Shown here piece after piece: positions 1 to 6,091 of a stretch of 64,000 nt of DNA. How positions within the stretch are numbered: position 1 is the stretch's first letter; every line of letters starts with the position of its first letter. Source of the DNA: Lysobacter defluvii IMMIB APB-9 = DSM 18482 (GTDB lineage Bacteria > Pseudomonadota > Gammaproteobacteria > Xanthomonadales > Xanthomonadaceae); assembly GCF_000423325.1 (NCBI RefSeq), contig NZ_AUHT01000012.1, forward strand, positions 1 through 64,000. The letters run 5' to 3'. The notes beneath the pieces were generated by a model, which was not told where the DNA came from, ran no database searches, and saw only the letters and a program-made list of their open reading frames with translations. Made by a program: the position numbers and the translations under genes.

Positions 1-29
1 GGTGTTAGCAGCCAAGGAGAGTATCTCGT

Positions 30-635
30 TTGCGCACCAACTATGTGCTGATTGACTACGAGAACGTGCAGCCATCGGCGCTGGCGGCGTTAGAAAAGGA
101 ACATTTCCAGATTTACGTCTTTGTCGGCGCGAACCAGGCCAAGGTGAACTACGAGATCGCGGACACTCTTCAGCGTCTCGGGCCGAAGGCGAGCTACGTG
201 AAGATCGCTGGCAACGGTCCAAACGCTCTCGATTTTCACGTCGCGTTCTACATCGGCCAGCTAGCCGCAGCTGATCCAAACAGCTTCTTCCACATCATTT
301 CGAAGGACACCGGCTTTGATCCATTAATCGCCCACCTCAAAACCAAAAAGATCTACGCGTGCCGTTCGAAAGACATCGGCGACATGCCGATTGTAAAGGC
401 CGCAAACTCCAAGAGCCCGGCGGAAAAGCTCGAAGTAGTTGTCGCCAACCTCAAGCAGCGCGGGTCGTCGCGACCGCGCACAGTCAAGACCCTGGCAAGC
501 ACGATTAGTTCGCTATTCCAGAAGGCTCTAGCTGAGGACGAACTGTCATCTTTGCTCAAGGCGCTCCAGAACAAGGGTTACGTGTCGGTCAATGAAACCA
601 AGGTCAGCTACTCACTTCCCGAGCAACGCTGCTAA
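30..635 (+). CDS. NYN/PIN-like domain protein (putative RNase), integron cassette 1
   Basis: This 201-residue protein starts at a TTG preceded by AAGGAGA (14-20). The N-terminal half reads as a NYN (PIN-like, LabA/DUF88 type) domain: a hydrophobic strand ends in DYENV (residues 9-13), which would supply the first metal-binding Asp, and ISKDTGFDPLI (about residues 90-100) gives the second acidic cluster. The C-terminal 70 residues (TVKTLAST to SLPEQ) look like a small winged-helix/OST-HTH module of the kind often paired with NYN domains. Such proteins are usually metal-dependent RNases; activity here is inferred. The stop codon TAA is part of the R'' core of the following attC. Confidence 0.75.
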   Translation: MRTNYVLIDYENVQPSALAALEKEHFQIYVFVGANQAKVNYEIADTLQRLGPKASYVKIAGNGPNALDFHVAFYIGQLAAADPNSFFHIISKDTGFDPLIAHLKTKKIYACRSKDIGDMPIVKAANSKSPAEKLEVVVANLKQRGSSRPRTVKTLASTISSLFQKALAEDELSSLLKALQNKGYVSVNETKVSYSLPEQRC

Positions 636-689
636 CAATTCGTCCAAGCCGACGCCGCTTCGCGGCGCGGCTTAACTCAGGTGTTAGGC
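630..689 (+). repeat. attC site 1 (59-base element)
   Basis: R'' core TGCTAAC at 630-636 and R' core GTTAGGC at 683-689 flank an imperfect palindrome whose arms are CAAGCC and GGCTT around a central GCCGCTTCGCGGCG hairpin. R'' complements the GTTAGCA at 4-10, so this is the recombination site of cassette 1. Its first bases provide the stop codon of the upstream gene. Confidence 0.92.
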
Positions 690-708
690 CTCAGAAGAAG
701 ATTCTCGC

Positions 709-975
709 ATGAGCCAACAAGAACAACTGCTCGCGTTTGCCGTCTACGAGATCCGCCTTCTCTTGGCTGGACACCTCGGTAGCCAAAGCACATCCGAGCT
801 ACCGGTTCGTGCAGCCGCACATCTGGCCTACGCCTTGCACAATGAGGCTGATAATGCGCTTCGGGGCAACACGTTCGACGCCGAACAAGCCATCGAGAGG
901 CTTGGCGCAGTTGATCGTATGCTCGGCACTGACTTCCAAGACCGATTCGCCAAGGCCACATCTAGTGAGGCCTAA
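709..975 (+). CDS. Hypothetical protein, integron cassette 2
   Basis: This is an 88-residue soluble, mostly helical, acidic protein. It has no signal peptide or membrane segment and no motif I recognise. The ATG at 709 follows the weak purine stretch AGAAGAAG. The TAA stop is embedded in the R'' core GCCTAAC of the next attC, the usual compact cassette layout. Function unknown. Confidence 0.7.
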   Translation: MSQQEQLLAFAVYEIRLLLAGHLGSQSTSELPVRAAAHLAYALHNEADNALRGNTFDAEQAIERLGAVDRMLGTDFQDRFAKATSSEA

Positions 976-1029
976 CAAGTCATTCAAGCCGAACCCGCTT
1001 CGCGGGTCGGCTTAACTCAGGTGTTAGGC
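970..1029 (+). repeat. attC site 2
   Basis: R'' core GCCTAAC (970-976) and R' core GTTAGGC (1023-1029) flank a palindrome centred on AACCCGCTTCGCGGGT. It is nearly identical in length and outer arms to attC sites 1 and 3, as expected for cassettes of one integron family. Confidence 0.92.
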
Positions 1030-1041
1030 CGCGGATGAGAC

Positions 1042-1584
1042 ATGGGCACCACTCATAGATTTATTGCAGACCCCACCGAACCTTCCGAAGTCCTCGAATG
1101 GTTCCGTTCTCTCAGCCAAGCCCCGATGGAGATACCGTCGGCCCGAGGACTCGTCCTTTCCTTCCCTGCGTACGGGCCGCTTTCCTATCGTCCGGATGGA
1201 ACCATTGACCCTGGCGGATCTCCGGTCGTCACTGTCTTTCTCCCTCGTATCCGTCGCGGTCAACTCTGGACCGTCGGAGAGGTGCATTTTCTTTCCACTC
1301 CGCTTCGGCAGAAGTTCCCAGGCTTGCACAAAATTAGCTCTTTGCTCGGCAAGTGGTTGTCCCAGCTTGAGTGCGTATATTCAAATAAGCGGCCCGATAA
1401 CCCGCTTAGCTACTATCTAGAGGGCTCCGTGAAAGACTACGATCCGCCTGTGTTCGCATTCGACTCCGGCATGCGTGCCCTACAGAGTGGCCGCTATTTC
1501 GTCGCGGACGGTGACAATGAGGCCAGGCTTGATTCCCTTTGTAAAGCACTCCGGTTGCGCGGCGTTGACTGCGCCGCGGCCTAA
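1042..1584 (+). CDS. Hypothetical protein, integron cassette 3
   Basis: This is a 180-residue protein without membrane segments or signal peptide, rich in Pro, Ser and aromatic residues. The central segment (about residues 60-100) includes LPRIRRGQLWTVGEVHFL. I do not recognise a family. The ATG at 1042 lies 13 nt after the R' core and no strong ribosome site is visible. The stop codon TAA overlaps the R'' core of attC 3. It resembles the many orphan proteins carried by chromosomal integrons. Confidence 0.7.
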   Translation: MGTTHRFIADPTEPSEVLEWFRSLSQAPMEIPSARGLVLSFPAYGPLSYRPDGTIDPGGSPVVTVFLPRIRRGQLWTVGEVHFLSTPLRQKFPGLHKISSLLGKWLSQLECVYSNKRPDNPLSYYLEGSVKDYDPPVFAFDSGMRALQSGRYFVADGDNEARLDSLCKALRLRGVDCAAA

Positions 1585-1638
1585 CAATTCATTCAAGCCG
1601 AAGCCGCTTCGCGGCTCGGCTTAATCCAGGCGTTAGGC
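1579..1638 (+). repeat. attC site 3
   Basis: R'' core GCCTAAC at 1579-1585, central hairpin AGCCGCTTCGCGGCT, and R' core GTTAGGC at 1632-1638. R'' complements the 5' core of cassette 3 over seven bases. Confidence 0.92.
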
Positions 1639-1642
1639 GGAT

Positions 1643-2047
1643 ATGGAACCTTGCGCCCTCACGAAGCTACAGAGGCAACGAAAACGTCTGCTACAGAGCT
1701 ACGTGATACACCTCGCTTGGTTCACTGCCATGATCGTCACAGCTGTCACCCACGCATCCCGGGCCACAATCGCCGCCGCGATCCTGCTGGCGTTGGTAAC
1801 GGTGCCACCGGTGATCGCGTACGCAACTGCGGTTCACCGGACCTGCCGATCCATCGATCCCCGAGCCAAGACCATCGGACTGGCCCCAATGCTCATCATG
1901 ACCGTGCTGTTCACGCCTTTTGAGTCGGGTCTCGTGGTCCCAGCCAGAAATCTATGGGTTTCGGGCAAACTCCTTCGACAGGCGCGGCTCACCGGTCAGG
2001 TGCCTAATAGCTCATTCAAGCCGAAACCGCTTCGCGGTTCGGCTTGA
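1643..2047 (+). CDS. Small membrane protein, integron cassette 4
   Basis: This is a 134-residue protein with a basic N-terminus (LQRQRKRLL) and three likely membrane segments (about residues 20-38, 42-62 and 80-98). The reading frame passes through most of attC 4 and stops only at 2045-2047, so its last 12 residues, SSFKPKPLRGSA, are encoded by the recombination site itself. The ATG at 1643 lies only 4 nt after the R' core, so it is probably translated with little leader. Function unknown. Confidence 0.65.
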   Translation: MEPCALTKLQRQRKRLLQSYVIHLAWFTAMIVTAVTHASRATIAAAILLALVTVPPVIAYATAVHRTCRSIDPRAKTIGLAPMLIMTVLFTPFESGLVVPARNLWVSGKLLRQARLTGQVPNSSFKPKPLRGSA

Positions 2048-2062
2048 CTCAGAGTGCTAGGC
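2002..2062 (+). repeat. attC site 4, with altered core sites
   Basis: The central palindrome (AAGCCGAAACCGC/GCGGTTCGGCTT) matches the other sites. The cores have changed: R'' is GCCTAAT (2002-2008) and R' is GCTAGGC (2056-2062) in place of GTTAGGC. The lost T next to the cleavage point may reduce recombination here. Confidence 0.8.
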
Positions 2063-2068
2063 GCCCAA

Positions 2069-2485
2069 ATGATGCGGCTGTGGCGATCTGTAGTAGCAGC
2101 TGCGGTACCTGGCGCCATCCCGTGGGTGGGGCTCGTCAGCCATGCGCTCTTCGATGCCTACATATGTGGAAACTGCGATCCGAAATTCGGCTGCGCAGGA
2201 GACGTACAAATCTTTGCTTTCGTTACTGGTGTTGCTTGGTGCTGCTCGGTGGTGGGACATGCACCAGCATGCTTCGTCTTTCGCGACGTGTTGTATCGCG
2301 TGAACACCTGGCGGCTCACCGCAGCGATCATTGCTCTGACTATTGGCCAAGGCACACTGTTCGCGCTGGCTGACAGCCACCTGCCTGGCATCACCCTTTT
2401 TGGCATGATGGCCGCGTGGGTGGGGCTTTCGGCGGTCTACGCGTTGTTGGTGCTCGCTGCCTTGAGCCTCTGGGCACCTGACTAA
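2069..2485 (+). CDS. Small membrane protein, integron cassette 5
   Basis: This is a 138-residue protein with four likely membrane helices (about residues 8-28, 48-66, 84-104 and 112-134). A cysteine-rich loop follows helix 1 (CGNCDPKFGC), which could form a disulfide or bind metal. The frame is open further upstream, to a GTG inside attC 4, but the ATG ATG at 2069/2072 just after the core is the more natural start. The stop lies at the start of attC 5. Function unknown. Confidence 0.65.
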   Translation: MMRLWRSVVAAAVPGAIPWVGLVSHALFDAYICGNCDPKFGCAGDVQIFAFVTGVAWCCSVVGHAPACFVFRDVLYRVNTWRLTAAIIALTIGQGTLFALADSHLPGITLFGMMAAWVGLSAVYALLVLAALSLWAPD

Positions 2486-2535
2486 TCACTCAAGCCGCCC
2501 ACGCGTGGCAGCGTGGCTTGACTCTTGTGTTACGC
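2480..2535 (+). repeat. attC site 5, divergent
   Basis: The outer arms CAAGCC and GGCTTG are kept, but the central hairpin is CCACGC/GCGTGG instead of the CGCTTCGCG type. The left core is weak (near GACTAAT) and the right core is GTTACGC (2529-2535). It is a recognisable but aged or foreign attC, shorter than sites 1-4. Confidence 0.7.
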
Positions 2536-2547
2536 CATGGAGGCAAC

Positions 2548-2952
2548 ATGCATATTCGTACCGCGGCACTGGCATTGCTGATCTTCGCTCCCGTTGCCGG
2601 TGCCATCGGGATCGACACTCCCTTCGATGCTGCGAGGAGCCAGGGTCGCGAGGACGCAACCAATCCTGAGTATCAGGAGTGGTACTTGGGGGAGATGCGC
2701 CCTGCGTTTGCGCCCGCGTTCCAGGCTGGCCTGGGCCGCTGCGCGTCGCTGGCACAAGGGGAGGAACTCACTACCCTGGGCCTGGTTTTCGTAGTCGAGG
2801 CGGATGGAGCGGTAGGAGACTTCTTTACGAGCGCCGACACTGAGTTCGCGCATTGCCTTGAGGAGTCGATCCGGGCACGGACGTACCCACCAGCTCCGAA
2901 GGACAGGTTCTACTTCGGTCTCGACTTTGCGCCGCATCCCACAAACACCTAG
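2548..2952 (+). CDS. Secreted hypothetical protein, last integron cassette
   Basis: This is a 134-residue protein with a signal peptide (MHIRTAALALLIFAPVAGA) and a mature domain with two cysteines. The segment LGLVFVVEADGAVGDFFTSA followed by a single-Cys helix and a YPPAP stretch resembles the fold of TonB C-terminal-like periplasmic proteins, but similarity is weak. I chose ATG 2548 because GGAGG (2539-2543) sits at ideal distance. No attC is visible after the stop, so this is the terminal, perhaps fixed, cassette. Confidence 0.7.
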   Translation: MHIRTAALALLIFAPVAGAIGIDTPFDAARSQGREDATNPEYQEWYLGEMRPAFAPAFQAGLGRCASLAQGEELTTLGLVFVVEADGAVGDFFTSADTEFAHCLEESIRARTYPPAPKDRFYFGLDFAPHPTNT

Positions 2953-3062
2953 GTGGCGGTGTCGCACCCGACGGTCCATTCGGTCCGGGCCCGTTTTTCA
3001 AGCGGGCCGCCCCGCTGAGCCAATGCTGTAGCATCGACGCAGCACAGCTGCACTGCGGCTGA

Positions 3063-3226
3063 CGGGGGCGTAATGGGGTACCTGTTCCTGCCTTGTTGGC
3101 GTTCTTCGCGGTCATCCGCATCTGGGATTTCGCGAGGGAAGGCCTGCGCGCTCGCCCGCTCGCGTCCTCGGCTATGCCGGCTTCGGCCTGGTCCTGGGTT
3201 CCGTGGCCTTGAGGTTCGGGCCTTGA
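3063..3226 (+). pseudogene. Frameshifted remnant of a small membrane-protein gene
   Basis: The frame from 3081 reads LLAFFAVIRIWDFAREGLR, a hydrophobic helix followed by a basic turn. The neighbouring frame from 3170 continues with GYAGFGLVLGSVALRFGP and a stop at 3224-3226, a second helix. Together they read as the C-terminal part of a membrane protein interrupted by one single-base frameshift near 3168; an in-frame stop at 3060-3062 removes the rest. The 110 bp before it (2953-3062) hold only a GGCCCG/CGGGCC inverted repeat and no clear attC. Confidence 0.35.
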
Positions 3227-3242
3227 GTTTCAAGGAGATTGC

Positions 3243-3656
3243 ATGAGAAATCTGCTGGCCATCGTCTTGCTCGCCCTCCCGTTCCCTGCGCTTGCCGCTG
3301 GCTCGCCACCGATTCCCGTCGAACACCCCGCCCCGTCGGACCCGGACGCCTGGAAGGGCGCACAGCCGGACGTCCGGGTGCGCGTAAAGCCGATCCGCGA
3401 CACCGATTCGTTCCTTGTCAGTGCGGTGGTTACCGACGCCCGGGACGGGCGGGTGCTGGCGGGTCCCAGCTTGACCGTGAAGCCCGGCGTGCCCGCGAAG
3501 GTCGAGGTCGGCACGACCGGCGCACCGGACGCGATCAGCTTGATGTTCTCCGTCACCGTCGCTCCCGATGGGCGGTCCGCGAGCTACCGTTCCGAGGTCC
3601 GTAACAACTCCGTTGTTGTCTCGGCGCAGGACGCGGTTCTCGCCCTTACGCCCTGA
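3243..3656 (+). CDS. Periplasmic hypothetical protein
   Basis: This is a 137-residue protein with a clear signal peptide (MRNLLAIVLLALPFPALAAG) preceded by AAGGAGA. The mature part is a beta-rich domain with alternating hydrophobic strands (VRVRVKPI, FLVSAVVTD, SLTVKPGVPAKVEV, SLMFSVTV). The TVKPGVPAKVEVG turn is reminiscent of secretin-like or protease-associated beta domains of exported proteins, but I cannot assign a family. It is the first intact chromosomal gene after the integron and is followed closely by the SHOCT protein. Confidence 0.7.
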   Translation: MRNLLAIVLLALPFPALAAGSPPIPVEHPAPSDPDAWKGAQPDVRVRVKPIRDTDSFLVSAVVTDARDGRVLAGPSLTVKPGVPAKVEVGTTGAPDAISLMFSVTVAPDGRSASYRSEVRNNSVVVSAQDAVLALTP

Positions 3657-3677
3657 ATCGATCCAAGGAGGGGGTAC

Positions 3678-3947
3678 ATGGGGAGCTTCAGTCTGTGGCA
3701 CTGGCTCGTGCTGGTCCTGATCGTCTTCGTACCGGCGATGGTGATCGGCCTCGCCGTCTGGGTCGCAGTGCGGCTGTCGAGACGCGGGGCGGGTCGCCTG
3801 GAGCGTCAACCTGGCGGCAAACCCATGCCGGCTGAGGTTTCCGAGGCAGGCGACCGGTTACGACGCCTGCAGGATCTCAAGGAGCAGGGCATGGTCAGCA
3901 GCGCGGAGTACGAGATGAAGAGATCGCAGATCCTCGATCAGGTTTGA
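3678..3947 (+). CDS. SHOCT-domain membrane protein with a TatA-like N-terminus
   Basis: This is an 89-residue protein with one membrane helix (about residues 8-34) and a C-terminal SHOCT motif (LRRLQDLKEQGMVSSAEY, then the KRSQIL segment), a short helical hairpin common at the ends of bacterial membrane proteins. The first residues, MGSFSLWHWLVLVLIV, closely match the start of TatA in this window ([16 protein letters not shown] at 13958), but the TatA FG hinge and amphipathic helix are absent. It has a strong ribosome site, AAGGAGG. It is probably not a translocase; the likeness may be convergent or reflect a shared insertion signal. Confidence 0.75.
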   Translation: MGSFSLWHWLVLVLIVFVPAMVIGLAVWVAVRLSRRGAGRLERQPGGKPMPAEVSEAGDRLRRLQDLKEQGMVSSAEYEMKRSQILDQV

Positions 3948-3978
3948 GCGGCCGCCTCCGGACGCGTCGGTAACCGCC

Positions 3979-4350
3979 ATGGACGGTCTCCTCTACCTCG
4001 CAGCATTCCTCGCCGTCGCTTTGGGCATGGCCCATTCACTGCTCGGCGAGCGCTACATCCTCCGGCGGCTGTTCCGCCGAGGTGATCTGCCCCGCCTCTT
4101 CGGCGGCACCGAGTTCACGACGCGGACGCTGCGCTTCGCCTGGCACATCACCACGGTGGCCTGGTTCGGCTTTGCCGGATTGCTGGCGCTTGCGGGCCGC
4201 CACGGCCCCAACGCGTCCAGCATGCTCCAGGTCATCGGAGTGACCTTCCTTGCGTCCGGCGTGCTGCCGTTGGTGCTCACCCGCGGCAAGCACCTGTCCT
4301 GGGTGGTCCTGTTTGCGATCGGCGGCATTGCGCTGTGGTGCGCCGGATGA
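3979..4350 (+). CDS. Conserved four-helix membrane protein
   Basis: This 123-residue protein has four predicted membrane helices (about residues 3-20, 53-70, 80-98 and 104-121). A conserved-looking loop GERYILRRLFRRGDLPRLFG follows helix 1 and RFAWHITTVAWFGFA forms helix 2. His and Arg residues at helix borders are typical of small inner-membrane proteins of unknown role in Xanthomonadaceae. The stop overlaps the start of the next gene (ATGA at 4347-4350), so the two are translationally coupled. Confidence 0.65.
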   Translation: MDGLLYLAAFLAVALGMAHSLLGERYILRRLFRRGDLPRLFGGTEFTTRTLRFAWHITTVAWFGFAGLLALAGRHGPNASSMLQVIGVTFLASGVLPLVLTRGKHLSWVVLFAIGGIALWCAG

Positions 4351-5171
4351 GCGTCCTGGCCATGCGGGCTGCCCTTGTCGCCTTGCTCTTCCTGAGCCTC
4401 GGGGCGTGCCACGCACCGGTGCGGCAGGAGCAGCCAGCCCGTGTGCTGTTCGTCGGCAACAGCCTCACCTACTTCGGCAACGTCCCCGCGATCTATTCCG
4501 CCCTTGCCGCTGCGAATGGGGAACCTGCCGACGCGGACATGATCGTCCAGGGCGGGGCCACCCTCGCGCAGCGGGTGGCCGACCACTCCGTGGGCGATGC
4601 CTTGGCAGGACGCCGGTATACCGCCCTGGTCCTCCAGGAGCGCGGGGGCGATCTCCTGTGCGCCTTCGGCCCTGACTCGTGCGCGGACTCACGCCACGCC
4701 ATCCGGAACCTCTCGGATCTCGCCAGCCGGAACGGGGTCCGGGTCGTCCTCCTCGGCACCTACCAGTCCCACCCGGCGGCCTCGCAGCGCCTGGTGGAAG
4801 CGGAGGCACAAGCTGCGGACGAGGCGGGGATCGCCTATGTCGAAGTGTCGGAAACGCTCCGGCGACTGCGCAACGTGCAACCGGAGCTGGACTGGTTCGC
4901 GGCGGACGGTATGCACCCCGGCAAGGACCTGGCCCTGCTCAATGCAGTACTCGTCTACCGGGCCTTGCATGGAGCGCTCCCCGCCCCGGGGCCGCTGATG
5001 GTGAAGGCACCGATCTACGGCAGCGACAGCGGGCTGGAGGCATCACTCAGGCCGGCGGATGCTCCGCCGCCGCGGCCAGGCACGCCCATGGTGGTGCAGT
5101 ACCCGGCGCGGACGATGGAAGCGCTGCTGGCCCACAATGGGCCACTCCCCCACGCATGGAGTCCGCCATGA
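4347..5171 (+). CDS. SGNH/GDSL-family hydrolase lipoprotein
   Basis: This is a 274-residue lipoprotein: the signal peptide ends in the lipobox LGAC (Cys near residue 21), so it should be anchored in the envelope. The mature protein starts with VLFVGNSLTYFGN, the block I Ser motif of SGNH hydrolases, and carries DGMHPG near residue 190, the block V Asp/His pair. These enzymes hydrolyse esters of lipids, acetylated sugars or short acyl groups; the substrate is not predictable. The start overlaps the upstream stop; ATG 4362 is an alternative. The 3' end overlaps yghU. Confidence 0.8.
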   Translation: MSVLAMRAALVALLFLSLGACHAPVRQEQPARVLFVGNSLTYFGNVPAIYSALAAANGEPADADMIVQGGATLAQRVADHSVGDALAGRRYTALVLQERGGDLLCAFGPDSCADSRHAIRNLSDLASRNGVRVVLLGTYQSHPAASQRLVEAEAQAADEAGIAYVEVSETLRRLRNVQPELDWFAADGMHPGKDLALLNAVLVYRALHGALPAPGPLMVKAPIYGSDSGLEASLRPADAPPPRPGTPMVVQYPARTMEALLAHNGPLPHAWSPP

Positions 5172-6040
5172 CCGACCCCACCTACACCCCGCCGCGCGTC
5201 TGGAAGTGGGAGGCCGCCAGCGGCGGCAAGTTCGCCAGCATCAACCGGCCGGTCGCCGGGCCGACGCACGACAAGGCGCTCCCCGTCGGCGAGCACGCGC
5301 TGCAGCTGTATTCGCTGGCCACGCCCAACGGGATGAAAGCGGCGATCATGCTCGAGGAGCTGCTGGAGGCCGGACACGCCGGTGCCGAGTACGACGCGTG
5401 GCTGGTCACCATCGGCGAGGGCGAGCAGTTCGGCAGTGGCTTCGTCGAGATCAATCCCAACTCCAAGATCCCGGCCCTGCTCGACCGTGGCATGGACCCG
5501 CCGGTGCGGGTGTTCGAGTCCGGCTCGATCCTGCTGTACCTGGCGGAGAAGTTCGGCGCCTTCCTGCCGACCGACACGGCGCGCCGCACCGAGTGCCTGA
5601 ACTGGCTGTTCTGGCAGATGGCCAGCGCGCCGTTCGTCGGCGGCGGCTTCGGGCATTTCTTCGCCTACGCGCCGGAGAAGTACGAGTACCCGATCAACCG
5701 CTACACGATGGAGACCAAGCGCCTGCTCGACGTGCTCGACCGGCAGCTGGCCGACCATCGCTACGTGGCGGGCGACGAGTACACCATCGCCGATATCGCC
5801 AACTGGCCGTGGTTCGGGCAGATCGTGCGCGGCGAGGTGTACGAGGGCGCCGCCGAGTTCCTCGACGCCGCCAGCTACCGCAACGTGGCACGCTGGGCCG
5901 GGGAGATCTTCCAGCGCCCAGCTGTGCAGCGCGGCCGCATGGTCAACCGCACTTGGGGCGAGCTGTCTGAACAGCTTCATGAGCGGCACGCGGCCAGCGA
6001 CTTCCAGGACCGTACCGCCGACCGGCTCGCTGGTCCGTAG
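5168..6040 (+). CDS. yghU: Glutathione-dependent disulfide-bond oxidoreductase YghU
   Basis: This is a 290-residue GST-fold protein of the YghU/nu class, close to the 288 residues of the E. coli protein. The N-terminal thioredoxin-like domain contains LATPNGMKAAIMLEELLE, whose Thr-Pro-Asn replaces the catalytic Tyr/Ser of other GSTs, and NPNSKIPAL and FESGSILLYLAE for glutathione binding. The C-terminal domain has YTIADIANWPWFG. The family reduces disulfides such as 2-hydroxyethyl disulfide with GSH. The ATG at 5168 overlaps the stop of the lipoprotein (ATGA); ATG 5156 would add four residues. A hairpin terminator follows. Confidence 0.92.
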   Translation: MTDPTYTPPRVWKWEAASGGKFASINRPVAGPTHDKALPVGEHALQLYSLATPNGMKAAIMLEELLEAGHAGAEYDAWLVTIGEGEQFGSGFVEINPNSKIPALLDRGMDPPVRVFESGSILLYLAEKFGAFLPTDTARRTECLNWLFWQMASAPFVGGGFGHFFAYAPEKYEYPINRYTMETKRLLDVLDRQLADHRYVAGDEYTIADIANWPWFGQIVRGEVYEGAAEFLDAASYRNVARWAGEIFQRPAVQRGRMVNRTWGELSEQLHERHAASDFQDRTADRLAGP

Positions 6041-6051
6041 CGGCAAGGGGA

Positions 6052-6089
6052 ACGCGCCGCCGGCACCAGGCGGCGCGTCCAGGGTTTTT
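6052..6089 (+). terminator. Rho-independent terminator after yghU
   Basis: A perfect 10-bp stem (ACGCGCCGCC at 6052-6061, GGCGGCGCGT at 6069-6078) with a 7-nt loop is followed by CCAGGGTTTTT. It lies between the convergent yghU and the lipoprotein gene ending at 6092. Confidence 0.75.
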
Positions 6090-6091
6090 GC

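Larger units (their letters stand above)
1..2952 (+). mobile_element. Distal part of a chromosomal integron cassette array (six cassettes)
   Basis: Six short genes on the same strand are each followed, for the first five, by a 55-61 bp imperfect palindrome that ends in GTTAGGC or a close variant, which is the layout of integron attC sites. The window opens inside the R' core GTTAGCA (4-10) of a further attC upstream. Cutting after the G of each core gives cassettes at about 5-683, 684-1023, 1024-1632, 1633-2056, 2057-2529 and 2530 to an unclear end. In cassettes 1-3 the R'' core near the gene's stop codon is the exact complement of that cassette's own 5' R' core, as expected if each cassette was inserted as a circle. 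No integrase is present; by array polarity it should lie left of the window. No cassette promoter is obvious, so expression probably comes from upstream. Confidence 0.9.

Noticed and set aside
737..1015. An overlapping gene in cassette 2 ending in the attC-encoded tail FKPNPLRGSA
   Set aside because: It overlaps the better-placed gene 709-975, has no ribosome site and is Arg/Ser/Pro-rich; the tail is simply the attC read in that frame.
2987..3007. A terminator at GGCCCG-loop-CGGGCC
   Set aside because: The T run is in the loop and not after the stem, so it does not have terminator geometry.
2953..3062. A sixth attC after the last cassette
   Set aside because: No CAAGCC/GGCTT arm pair or GTTRRRY core was found; GCGTAAT at 3068-3074 resembles a left core but has no partner.
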